Under the pieces are notes generated by a model. It was not told the DNA's origin. It searched no databases and was given only the letters and a program-made list of their open reading frames with translations. A DNA stretch of 58,905 bases from contig NZ_MDDP01000008.1 of assembly GCF_001999725.1 (NCBI RefSeq), forward strand, positions 1 through 58,905, given 5' to 3'. The position numbers and the translations under genes were made by a program. This stretch comes from Cellulophaga omnivescoria (GTDB lineage: Bacteria > Bacteroidota > Bacteroidia > Flavobacteriales > Flavobacteriaceae). Below are positions 7,016-13,606 of this stretch, one piece after another. The stretch's first letter is position 1. Each line of letters opens with the position of its first letter.

Positions 7016-7551
7016 AAAGGCTCATCATAGTTTTTATTTGAACTCGTCTTTAAGTTGTCCTGATATGGGTCAGTTGTGCTTTGTTTCTCTTTAGTTTTAC
7101 AATTCTGTGCATTTAAAATTTCAAAAATTTCATGTTTGTTTATGTTTTCACTGTTTTTAATAATTTGTATATGTTTGTTATTAGATACCAATGCTTGTTC
7201 TGTACTTGTCTCTAAATTAGACTTCTTCCAAGCTAGAACTTGTTCATCACTTGTCTCAAAATCAAACATCTTAATTCTACTCCCTCTAAAAGGATTATGA
7301 GAGGGAGAATACAATAAATAGTTCCAATGACTTAATTCCTTAATACATTTATGATACGTTGATTTTGATCCTATTTTGGACAAGGTCATCACTTCCTCTC
7401 GATTGATAAAAAATTCATCTTTAAAATAATTCGTATTCCAAATTTGGAATAAGGCTACATACAGACTTATGTGAGTAGGGTTCAATCGTGAGTCATTAGA
7501 GAATTGTATAAATACTCCATTCAGGTGTTTGATATAATTAATCTCTTTCAA
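7012..7551 (-). CDS. Winged-helix replication protein (element-encoded)
   Basis: A 179-aa protein whose first ~100 residues look like a winged-helix domain (LNPTHISLYVALFQIWN, then SKIGSKSTYHKCIKELSHWNYLLYSP). The second half is low-complexity, Lys/Asn/Ser/Thr-rich and probably disordered. This resembles DnaD-like or RepA-N-type replication proteins found in Flavobacteriia mobile elements. The stop overlaps the DnaC-like gene start, so the two are likely co-translated as an origin-binding plus helicase-loading pair. It lies 9 nt downstream of the small HTH gene. The family name is uncertain. Confidence 0.6.
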   Translation of the reverse strand: MKEINYIKHLNGVFIQFSNDSRLNPTHISLYVALFQIWNTNYFKDEFFINREEVMTLSKIGSKSTYHKCIKELSHWNYLLYSPSHNPFRGSRIKMFDFETSDEQVLAWKKSNLETSTEQALVSNNKHIQIIKNSENINKHEIFEILNAQNCKTKEKQSTTDPYQDNLKTSSNKNYDEPL

Positions 7552-7560
7552 TTTAATATT

Positions 7561-7839
7561 TTAAAATTTATTATGAATCCTATTATTTTCTAAAATATTT
7601 ATGATCTCTTGATAATTATAGTAAAGCACTCCTCCTATTTTTGTGTAGGGCAATGTACCATTGATTCTCAAGTTCTGTAAAGTTCCTGGAGAAATTCCTA
7701 ATAGCTCTCGAACTTCTGGAGACTTAATCCATTTTTTTTGTTTAAGGTTACTTTGTCCGTTTATGATTTTTTTAAATTCTTGAATTAGTTCCAATTTAAA
7801 CTCTCTTAAATCATCACTTGTAATAATTGTTGCTCCCAT
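7561..7839 (-). CDS. Excisionase-type helix-turn-helix protein
   Basis: A 92-aa protein with an N-terminal helix and a C-terminal MerR/excisionase-like HTH_17 domain (about 37-87): WIKSPEVRELLGISPGTLQN, then a LPYTKIGGVLYY wing. Such proteins are common in Bacteroidota integrative elements, where they act as transcriptional activators or recombination directionality factors. It heads the three-gene replication operon (7839 to 6353), with 9 nt to the next gene. An inverted repeat lies 18 nt upstream of its start and could be its operator or a terminator of the preceding transcript. Confidence 0.75.
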   Translation of the reverse strand: MGATIITSDDLREFKLELIQEFKKIINGQSNLKQKKWIKSPEVRELLGISPGTLQNLRINGTLPYTKIGGVLYYNYQEIINILENNRIHNKF

Positions 7840-7857
7840 TTTGTAATTTTTTTAATA

Positions 7858-7902
7858 ACAAAGCCGTCATTTTGCTCATCTAATTTTTAACAACGGCTTT
7901 GT
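7858..7902. promoter_or_regulatory. Inverted repeat ACAAAGCCGT / ACGGCTTTGT
   Basis: Perfect 10-bp arms at 7858-7867 and 7893-7902 with a 25-nt loop, just upstream of the HTH gene. On the minus strand the stem is followed by TATTAAAAAAATT, so it could be a terminator for RNA reading through from the coupling-protein gene, or an operator. Confidence 0.5.
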
Positions 7903-7964
7903 ATTGATTTGACTTTCGTTGTACAATATTGAGAACTTTCTAAGATTATATTTCAATAGATACT

Positions 7965-8102
7965 CCCAAGTTGGGAATTTTTATTTTGTTGTTTTTTCTG
8001 TGAAATATGCCTTAGGATTAAATCCTTCAACCATTACATTCATTGGAATTGTATACTCTATTAAAATACAAAATACGTTTACTAAACTTTCCCACCTTGG
8101 GG
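7965..8102. other. Gene-poor stretch with two CCCAAGTTGGG-like palindromes
   Basis: The 7840-8180 gap holds no convincing gene. It has the palindrome CCCAAGTTGGG (7965-7975) and a relative CCCACCTTGGGG (8091-8102), 126 nt apart and in similar T-rich surroundings. They could be binding sites for an element-encoded protein such as the winged-helix initiator. Confidence 0.3.
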
Positions 8103-8180
8103 TTATGTATGGATCCAAATAAAAAAAAGAGTCCTTATCCCTAAAGCACCTACACACTGAAAAACAGATGATTTTATAAT

Positions 8181-9632
8181 TTATTGAGAATGAAAAATAC
8201 TATGAACATCATTATGAATTTTATCAAAATTCAACTGCAGTTCTTTTTCTGTGTATTCTACTGTTTTTGGAGGGGATATTTTTTTCATCTTTTGCAATTT
8301 AAATTGCGTTCTTTGATCTTTTCCATCAGCGAAACAAATAAATTCTCCTTGCTTTAAGCGAAAAAAGATATCTGCTCTATTTTTTGGAGTTTCCTTTTCT
8401 CCTATTGTTAGGCGAGTATCAAAATCTAGATTAGATCCACGGCTAGTACTCTTAGTGGATTTTTTAACAATTTCAAAGAAGCGTTCATAATATTTAGCTG
8501 TGTCCGGATCATTTACTTTTCCAAAAAATTGATAAGAGAGGTTACTTAATATTGCCTTACTTACTTTTTCTCCGTAGAGAATATCATTTTGAATTTTATC
8601 CTGCATCACATAAATTGTAGCAATGTTATAACTTCTAAGTGTAGCTGGAATGCGTTGCATATTTAAAAGTCGGATTGTAGGAGCTTCTTCCATAAGTAAA
8701 AAAGAGGGCTTTGAATTTCGCACACTCATTTGTTTAGTGATTGTATGAACAATCATTGCAATTACAGGGGAATAGGATGTCTGGAATTTAGGGTTGTTTA
8801 CTAAAGAAATAACATTAGCCCTAACATGATCATTACTATTTATATTTAGTGGTACCTCATCTTCTGACAATGCCATGAATATACGTTTAGTGCTAATTCT
8901 TTTAAGAGCGTTTGCCAAGGTACTCTTCACTGCTGCTGTTTGTCTATCCGATTCTTTACCACTTATAAAAGCATCTGCCATTGCTTTAGAAGTTCTGTTG
9001 GACTCTAAAAACAATATAAGGCTATCACTGTCTAGATACTGATAAACAGCAATTAAATGTGGTAGTGTACAGAATTGAGGATATGTTGTTTTGAGTTTCC
9101 AAATTAATCCACCAATCAATCCTTCGGCTGCATCAATAAAAAATTTTGTGGCTCCTGAATTGCCCTCTTCTTTTTGCTCCAATAAATTTTCAATTAATAC
9201 ACGAGATATTTCATTTACACTTTCTTCATTTTCCATATACCTTGGAGCTATTGGATTTACCTTATGATGAATTTGATCAAAAGATATTGTAAAAAAAGGA
9301 ATATTATGATCCTCAAATAACGGATAAGCCATCTCTGTGAGTTCAAAATTTTTATAATCATGAATAACACCTGAGAATCCATATTTACTAAAATGTTGTA
9401 ATAAATTAAAAACAATACTTTCTGTTTTTCCGCTACCTGCCGACCCAATAATTGACACTCCTCTTCTTATGTTTTGAATTTTAAAACCTCCAGATTTTAC
9501 TTTAAAATTGACCACATATTTTTTAGGTACGTTGTTTTCTCTAGACTCGTAAAAATATACATAAAACACTACCCAAATAACTACCAAGGGGACAACCACA
9601 TAAAGTATAATATGGGCGATTAAATTTATCAT
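8181..9632 (-). CDS. TraG/VirD4-type coupling protein (MobC)
   Basis: A 483-aa membrane-anchored ATPase. One hydrophobic segment (about 3-28) precedes Walker A GSAGSGKT (63-70); Walker B is in SFLLMEEAP near residue 310, followed by an RSYNIATIYVMQD segment. This is the layout of type IV coupling proteins, which bring the relaxase-DNA complex to a secretion channel. The size and the overlap (ATGA) with the relaxase gene match the MobC proteins of Flavobacteriia mobilizable elements. No secretion-channel genes are in the window, so transfer would need a helper element. Confidence 0.85.
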   Translation of the reverse strand: MINLIAHIILYVVVPLVVIWVVFYVYFYESRENNVPKKYVVNFKVKSGGFKIQNIRRGVSIIGSAGSGKTESIVFNLLQHFSKYGFSGVIHDYKNFELTEMAYPLFEDHNIPFFTISFDQIHHKVNPIAPRYMENEESVNEISRVLIENLLEQKEEGNSGATKFFIDAAEGLIGGLIWKLKTTYPQFCTLPHLIAVYQYLDSDSLILFLESNRTSKAMADAFISGKESDRQTAAVKSTLANALKRISTKRIFMALSEDEVPLNINSNDHVRANVISLVNNPKFQTSYSPVIAMIVHTITKQMSVRNSKPSFLLMEEAPTIRLLNMQRIPATLRSYNIATIYVMQDKIQNDILYGEKVSKAILSNLSYQFFGKVNDPDTAKYYERFFEIVKKSTKSTSRGSNLDFDTRLTIGEKETPKNRADIFFRLKQGEFICFADGKDQRTQFKLQKMKKISPPKTVEYTEKELQLNFDKIHNDVHSIFHSQ

Positions 9633-10657
9633 ATTCCTATAGAGCTTGAATTTATTCCTAGTTCAACACCACGTTTTAGTTGTTTTATAACCTTAAGAGC
9701 CAGTTTAACCTTTGTGGCTGGTATATTTATTCCAGGCACTCCCATATTACCCAAAATTTTAAATGCAATTGCCTTTTCGTCCGAAGGCAACCCTAATATT
9801 GTTGAGAAATACAGGTGCTGATTTTTTAAAAATACTTTTCTTGCTTGATATGTTTCGGCATAATTCCTTTTATACTTAAATTGCTGATCAAACCTCTTCT
9901 CTGCATTTTCAAAAAATAGATCTCTATCAAAACCACGCTTTACTATTTTCCCATTCATAACCGTATTTGCTGCCTTATACTTACTCCCTGGCGATAAACT
10001 CACTGAATTTGAAGCATCTTTTCTACTTACAATAATGTGTATATGACTTTGGTTCCCTTCTTTGAGCATTCCTTGAACAATTCTTTTTCCGTTTAGTTGA
10101 TGAGGCGCAGTTTTTTCTAACTTGTCTATTTCTTTCTGGATTTTTTTTATCTTGTTCTTCTCCCCTAAACTAATCGCCTCCCGAATATCTTTTTTTAGAG
10201 CCAATATTTTAGTGGCAAAGATTTGATTTTCTTTCACTTGTTTATCAGTTCCCTTAAACCTTCTTTGGTGTTCCACTTTCGCATAATATTTTATATCATC
10301 AATTGTGATTGGTTTACCATTAATTTCTCTATTAAATGAATTCACATAATCTTTCATTAGTGCTCTGGTGTAGGCTTTTAAATCTGCGCTACTATTTTGT
10401 AATTGGCTCAATTCATATTTACTTGGACTAACCGTAATAGCGTAAAACTTTGGTTCTTTCTTTTTTAGCTTACTGGTATTCTTATCAATACCTTTACTAA
10501 CATCTTTGGCACATATTTCATCCTCATATTGATTAAAAAAATGTTCCATTTCATTACTTTCAATTCCAATGTTTTCTTTTTCCAAGTAATCGACATAATT
10601 TGCCACACTCTGAGAAAATGACTCTCCCAATTTTTGAGGGGTTATGGTGATATACAT
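9629..10657 (-). CDS. DUF5712 relaxase (MobB)
   Basis: A 342-aa protein of the DUF5712/MobB mobilization family. It has the N-terminal ITPQKLGESFSQSVANYVDY segment, a central coiled-coil-like lysine-rich stretch (about 150-185), and the paired histidines SHIHIIVSRKD (H205, H207) expected for the relaxase metal site. Relaxases nick oriT and carry the strand to the recipient. It lies 11 nt after the BfmA-like gene and overlaps the coupling-protein gene by 4 nt, so the three form one mobilization operon reading away from the candidate oriT. Confidence 0.8.
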   Translation of the reverse strand: MYITITPQKLGESFSQSVANYVDYLEKENIGIESNEMEHFFNQYEDEICAKDVSKGIDKNTSKLKKKEPKFYAITVSPSKYELSQLQNSSADLKAYTRALMKDYVNSFNREINGKPITIDDIKYYAKVEHQRRFKGTDKQVKENQIFATKILALKKDIREAISLGEKNKIKKIQKEIDKLEKTAPHQLNGKRIVQGMLKEGNQSHIHIIVSRKDASNSVSLSPGSKYKAANTVMNGKIVKRGFDRDLFFENAEKRFDQQFKYKRNYAETYQARKVFLKNQHLYFSTILGLPSDEKAIAFKILGNMGVPGINIPATKVKLALKVIKQLKRGVELGINSSSIGI

Positions 10658-10668
10658 AAAACTTATGC

Positions 10669-11055
10669 TTATAAATTATTATTTTTCTCACTAAATCGGG
10701 TTGGAAGTTCCTTTCTATTTTTCCTTTCAACCAACAATGATTTACTTTTAGGTTCCATTTCTTCAAACAATGCCTGTAGCATAGCTACAGTGGGTTTGGT
10801 CTGTTTTTTTTCAATATCTCTTAAAATTGCAATTACTGCACTAATCCTTTTTTTAATTAAATTTTCTAATGTATAAATCGTTGAATCCAAAGATTTATCT
10901 GGAGATAAATTATTAGCTTCAAAAAACTCTAACATTAATAGAAGCGTCATTGAATTTGACTTATGAAGCTTTTTACTATAGAGTCTAAATTTTTTAGCCA
11001 CTGAAGTTTTTATACTTATACTTTCAAACGACTCTTTTTCATAACCTTTATCCAT
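10669..11055 (-). CDS. BfmA/BtgA-family mobilization protein
   Basis: A 128-aa basic, helical protein. An N-terminal ISIKTSVAKKFRLYSKKL segment looks like a ribbon-helix-helix DNA-binding region and is followed by a helical stretch with IKKRISAVIAILRDIEKK. This matches the small BfmA/BtgA proteins, relaxosome accessory factors that bind oriT in Bacteroides mobilizable plasmids and elements. It is the first gene of the mobilization operon, directly downstream of a hairpin-rich non-coding region (11.18-11.27 kb), the usual place for oriT. Confidence 0.75.
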   Translation of the reverse strand: MDKGYEKESFESISIKTSVAKKFRLYSKKLHKSNSMTLLLMLEFFEANNLSPDKSLDSTIYTLENLIKKRISAVIAILRDIEKKQTKPTVAMLQALFEEMEPKSKSLLVERKNRKELPTRFSEKNNNL

Positions 11056-11183
11056 ATTTCCGTGAAATAAATATTGAATTTATTGAATTGAAGAGGTTTA
11101 TCCATTAATTTCATAAGAGTATGAAACATTAAGAAACATATAAACACTTCATTACAAGCTATTTAAATACAATAGTTGTAGTG

Positions 11184-11270
11184 TAACACCGCTTTAGCGT
11201 GTTATCCTCTTGCTTTTCCTTTTTTATTCGCGACCGCGAAAAAAATTCAAACAAACTGACAAAAGTCAGT
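11184..11270. other. Candidate oriT (three clustered hairpins)
   Basis: The 11056-11479 gap has no gene. Within 87 nt it holds AACACCGC/GCGTGTT (11185-11203), TTCGCG-AC-CGCGAA (11227-11240) and ACTGAC-AAAA-GTCAGT (11255-11270). It sits just upstream of the mobilization operon, where relaxase sites of Bacteroidota mobilizable elements lie. The nick site itself cannot be identified by eye. Confidence 0.45.
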
Positions 11271-11415
11271 TGCCTATTTTCAAAAAAAATCCTATATAAA
11301 TGTATTTAATTAGTAGAAAAGAGAAAAACGAGATTTATGGCTAAATACATTGAAATACCACTAACAACTATGATTGAGATATTATGGAGAAAAAAAAAAG
11401 GCGTGGTACAAAATG

Positions 11416-11443
11416 AAAGACCTTATTTAACAAAGGTCTTTTT
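11416..11443. terminator. Hairpin terminator after the radC-like gene
   Basis: AAAGACCTT/AAGGTCTTT with an 8-nt loop and a T run on the plus strand. It lies 37 nt beyond the stop of the minus-strand radC-like gene and separates it from the oriT region. Confidence 0.6.
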
Positions 11444-11479
11444 AAGTTAAGTGTTTAAACAATTATTCAATTACTGGTT

Positions 11480-11929
11480 TTACAGCAAAGCATTATCTGC
11501 AAAACTATAATAGTTGCCATTGGGAGTAATAATCAAATGGTCCAAAACTTTGATATCGAAAAATACTGCTGCTTGTTTTATTTTTTTGGTAATATTTTTA
11601 TCTGCTTCGCTTGGTGATAATGTTCCTGATGGATGATTATGGGAAAGAATTATGCCAACTGATAAGGATTTTAAAACCACTGCAAATAAAATTCGTACGT
11701 CAATCAACGTACTATTAATACCACCTTGAGATAACTGAAATATTCCTTTTACCCTATTATTATTAGCTAAAAGAATTACTTTAAAGGACTCATACATGGC
11801 AATGGTATTTTTATTCCAATGTTCATATAACAATTCACTTGCATCTTTTGATGAATTTATCTTACGCCAGTACGTTTCTGGTGTTTTATCCATATAACTA
11901 ACAGTTATTTCACTTATTACATTTTTCAT
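11480..11929 (-). CDS. radC: RadC-like JAB-domain protein
   Basis: A 149-aa protein consisting of the MPN/JAMM domain of RadC, with the metal motif HNHPSGTLSPSEAD (H97, H99, D110). Chromosomal RadC is about 220-230 aa with an N-terminal helix-hairpin-helix; that part is missing here, as is usual for the short RadC proteins of conjugative and mobilizable elements. The biochemical role is unsettled; the name RadC does not prove DNA repair. It lies 66 nt downstream of the ssb gene on the same strand and is followed by a terminator. Confidence 0.85.
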   Translation of the reverse strand: MKNVISEITVSYMDKTPETYWRKINSSKDASELLYEHWNKNTIAMYESFKVILLANNNRVKGIFQLSQGGINSTLIDVRILFAVVLKSLSVGIILSHNHPSGTLSPSEADKNITKKIKQAAVFFDIKVLDHLIITPNGNYYSFADNALL

Positions 11930-11995
11930 AATATGATATTTAGGTTAAACATAAAGAGAGTGTACCTAGTAAGGTATCACTCTCTCTTATTACAA

Positions 11996-12331
11996 TTAAT
12001 TACCATTAAAGAATAAAATTTCACTTACTTCTATTTCTGTTACATAGCGCTTGTTTCCATCTTCTGTAGTAAAGTTTTTTGTCTTCAATTTTCCAACAAC
12101 ACCTAACTCTTTTCCTTGGAATACATAATTTTCTATGATATCCGCTTTAGCTCCCCAGGCAACAAGGGTATGCCAGTTCGTATCTGTTTGCTTTTCATTA
12201 TTACTATTTTTGTATTGCTCATTTGTGGCTAATGAAAAACGAGCAACTTTTTTGCCTCCTTCTAGGTTCGTAATTGTTGGCTCCTTCCCAACATTTCCAA
12301 TTAATTGTACGTAGTTTTTAATAGAACTCAT
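11996..12331 (-). CDS. ssb: Single-stranded DNA-binding protein
   Basis: A 111-aa SSB that is almost only the OB fold: VQLIGNVGKEP at the start, FSLATNEQY, WHTLVAWGAKADIIENYV, and a KTKNFTTEDGNKRYVTEIE beta hairpin. It lacks the long disordered linker and acidic tip that chromosomal SSB uses to bind partner proteins, which fits a mobile-element paralogue protecting transferred single strands. It is probably in one transcript with the radC-like gene. Upstream is the large palindromic region. Confidence 0.9.
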   Translation of the reverse strand: MSSIKNYVQLIGNVGKEPTITNLEGGKKVARFSLATNEQYKNSNNEKQTDTNWHTLVAWGAKADIIENYVFQGKELGVVGKLKTKNFTTEDGNKRYVTEIEVSEILFFNGN

Positions 12332-12403
12332 TTGTTTAGATTTAAAGATTAATATTTAGTTAAATTCATTTACTTATTATATCTAGAGTGTTTTCCTTTT
12401 TTA

Positions 12404-12690
12404 ATTTTAGGACCACTTCATTTTGGGTATTTAAAAATGATTTTTCGCTAGGATATTTTAATTTACTTTCCATAGAGCCTTCGTTGTTACCTTTTTTGAT
12501 GCCCTATTGGATTCAATCTTTAGATGTGATACAACGTATAAAAAAGTGTGAGTAACGAACCTGGTTTATGCCGTTGAATCACATCTAAAGATTGTTGTTT
12601 TGCTGAAGAAAAAAGGTAATAATGAAGACTAAAGTATAAGTAAAAAGCAGTGTGAATTTGAAAATAACTGGAGTGGTACTAAACAATAAA
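12404..12690. repeat. ~290-bp imperfect palindrome in a 530-bp gene-free gap
   Basis: The inner arms CAATCTTTAGATGTGAT (from 12514, total 12514-12536) and their complement (12572-12594) match at 22 of 23 positions around a 35-nt spacer. Symmetry extends outward: GCCTTCGTTGTTACCTTTTTT mirrors AAAAAAGGTAATAATGAAG, and TTTAGGACCACTTCA (about 12405) mirrors TGGAGTGGTACTAAAC (about 12670). No gene lies in 12332-12865. An origin of replication or a protein-binding locus for the element is possible. Confidence 0.7.
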
Positions 12691-12865
12691 TTGGAAGTAT
12701 TAAAAAAATAAAATAATCACATCCTAACCTTTAAATGAAAGTATTTTAAAAATAGAACACAGAAGTATTATAAGCTAGAATAGTGTATTAATTGGAAATA
12801 CTTAAAATCTTAATCCTTATTAAAGACTAAAGAATTATATAATCAGAGGTTTTTTTGATATAAAA

Positions 12866-13096
12866 TTACTTGTACTTAATATTAAGCAATTCTTTAGGAT
12901 GAACTTCTAAACCTTTAGCCAATTCTAGTAATGTGGATAATTGAATATTTCTTTTTCCTTTTTCTATTTTGCTAATATCACTGTAGTCTATATTACAGCG
13001 TATAGACAACTCACGAAGACTTAATTTTTTCTCTACCCTTAATTGCTTTATTTGTTTACCAAACAATTTCAAAAAAATATCCTTGGTGTTATCCAT
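12866..13096 (-). CDS. XRE-family transcriptional regulator
   Basis: A 76-aa single-domain HTH_3 protein: LFGKQIKQLRVEKKLSLREL, then CNIDYSDISKIEKGKRNI, then STLLELAKGLEVHPKELL. It is a typical phage- or element-type repressor. It is divergent from a plus-strand promoter and structured region; a TGTGGGT/ACCCACA inverted repeat sits 50 nt upstream of its start and is the obvious candidate operator. It probably controls the mobile element and perhaps the divergent RNA. Confidence 0.85.
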   Translation of the reverse strand: MDNTKDIFLKLFGKQIKQLRVEKKLSLRELSIRCNIDYSDISKIEKGKRNIQLSTLLELAKGLEVHPKELLNIKYK

Positions 13097-13146
13097 CTCT
13101 TCACATTAGTTACAAATAACAAGTTGATAAGATTAAATTGAAAATT

Positions 13147-13166
13147 TGTGGGTAAAAAAACCCACA
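13147..13166. promoter_or_regulatory. Candidate XRE operator TGTGGGT-N6-ACCCACA
   Basis: Perfect 7-bp arms around six A, between the XRE gene start (minus) and the plus-strand promoter at 13177-13210, so one bound repressor could control both directions. Confidence 0.45.
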
Positions 13167-13176
13167 TTTGATATTT

Positions 13177-13210
13177 TTTGTTATATTTGACTATATTTTA
13201 TATAAATTTG
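13177..13210 (+). promoter_or_regulatory. Bacteroidota-type promoter
   Basis: TTTG (13177-13180) and TAAATTTG (13203-13210), 22 nt apart, fit the -33/-7 pattern TTTG and TANNTTTG. Transcription would begin near 13217, about 40 nt before the structured RNA candidate, and could also read into the SusC operon. Confidence 0.5.
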
Positions 13211-13253
13211 CGATTCTTCATTTAAACATATTGAAGCATTCGCTTTGAATCTC

Positions 13254-13359
13254 GTATCAGAAAACTGGTAATTTGAAAGGAACGAGAAGATAAGTACGAT
13301 GCTCACGTCTATGGCGTGGGCTCACTTATTGTTCCTCGGTATACCAGTACCCCTGATAC
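13254..13359 (+). ncRNA. Structured RNA candidate, five consecutive stems
   Basis: Nested pairings: GTATCAG/CTGATAC (13254-13260, 13353-13359), ACTGGTA/TACCAGT (13264-13270, 13342-13348), AGGAAC/GTTCCT (13278-13283, 13331-13336), ATAAGT/ACTTAT (13290-13295, 13324-13329), and GCTCACG/CGTGGGC (13301-13307, 13315-13321). The apical loop contains ATGG, which could pair with CCAT at 13373-13376 as a pseudoknot; GTTCC at 13370-13374 could also compete for AGGAAC. A promoter lies upstream and a T8 tract at 13379-13386. I recognise no RNA family. Confidence 0.55.
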
Positions 13360-13449
13360 AATAATGTGAGTTCCATGCTTTTTTTTGCACATTTGATTCA
13401 TTGCAGGACTTCTTATTTATAAAGATCCAGTTTATTTAAATTTTCAAGC

Positions 13450-13572
13450 GACTAATTCACAGATATAAATTAGTCTGATTAACGTTTAAATTAAAAAATA
13501 TAAGCTATGAACTGATCCTACAAAAAAACAAAAGCCTCCCAACCACTGTTGCCACAATCGTTCAGGAGGCTT
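13450..13572 (+). promoter_or_regulatory. Leader of the SusC operon with two hairpins
   Basis: The first hairpin is GACTAATT/AATTAGTC (13450-13475). The second is AAGCCTCC/GGAGGCTT (13532-13572) with a 25-nt loop; it ends 34 nt before the susC-like ATG. The second stem is not followed by a T run, so it is more likely a leader element (attenuation, RNA stability or small-RNA target) than a plain terminator. Confidence 0.5.
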
Positions 13573-13606
13573 ACTAAATTAAGTAACACTTAACTCATTC
13601 AAAATT

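Noticed and set aside
7919-8122. 67-codon frame on the plus strand
   Set aside because: It spans the palindromes of a non-coding gap, has no recognisable motif, and lies on the opposite strand to all genes of the element.
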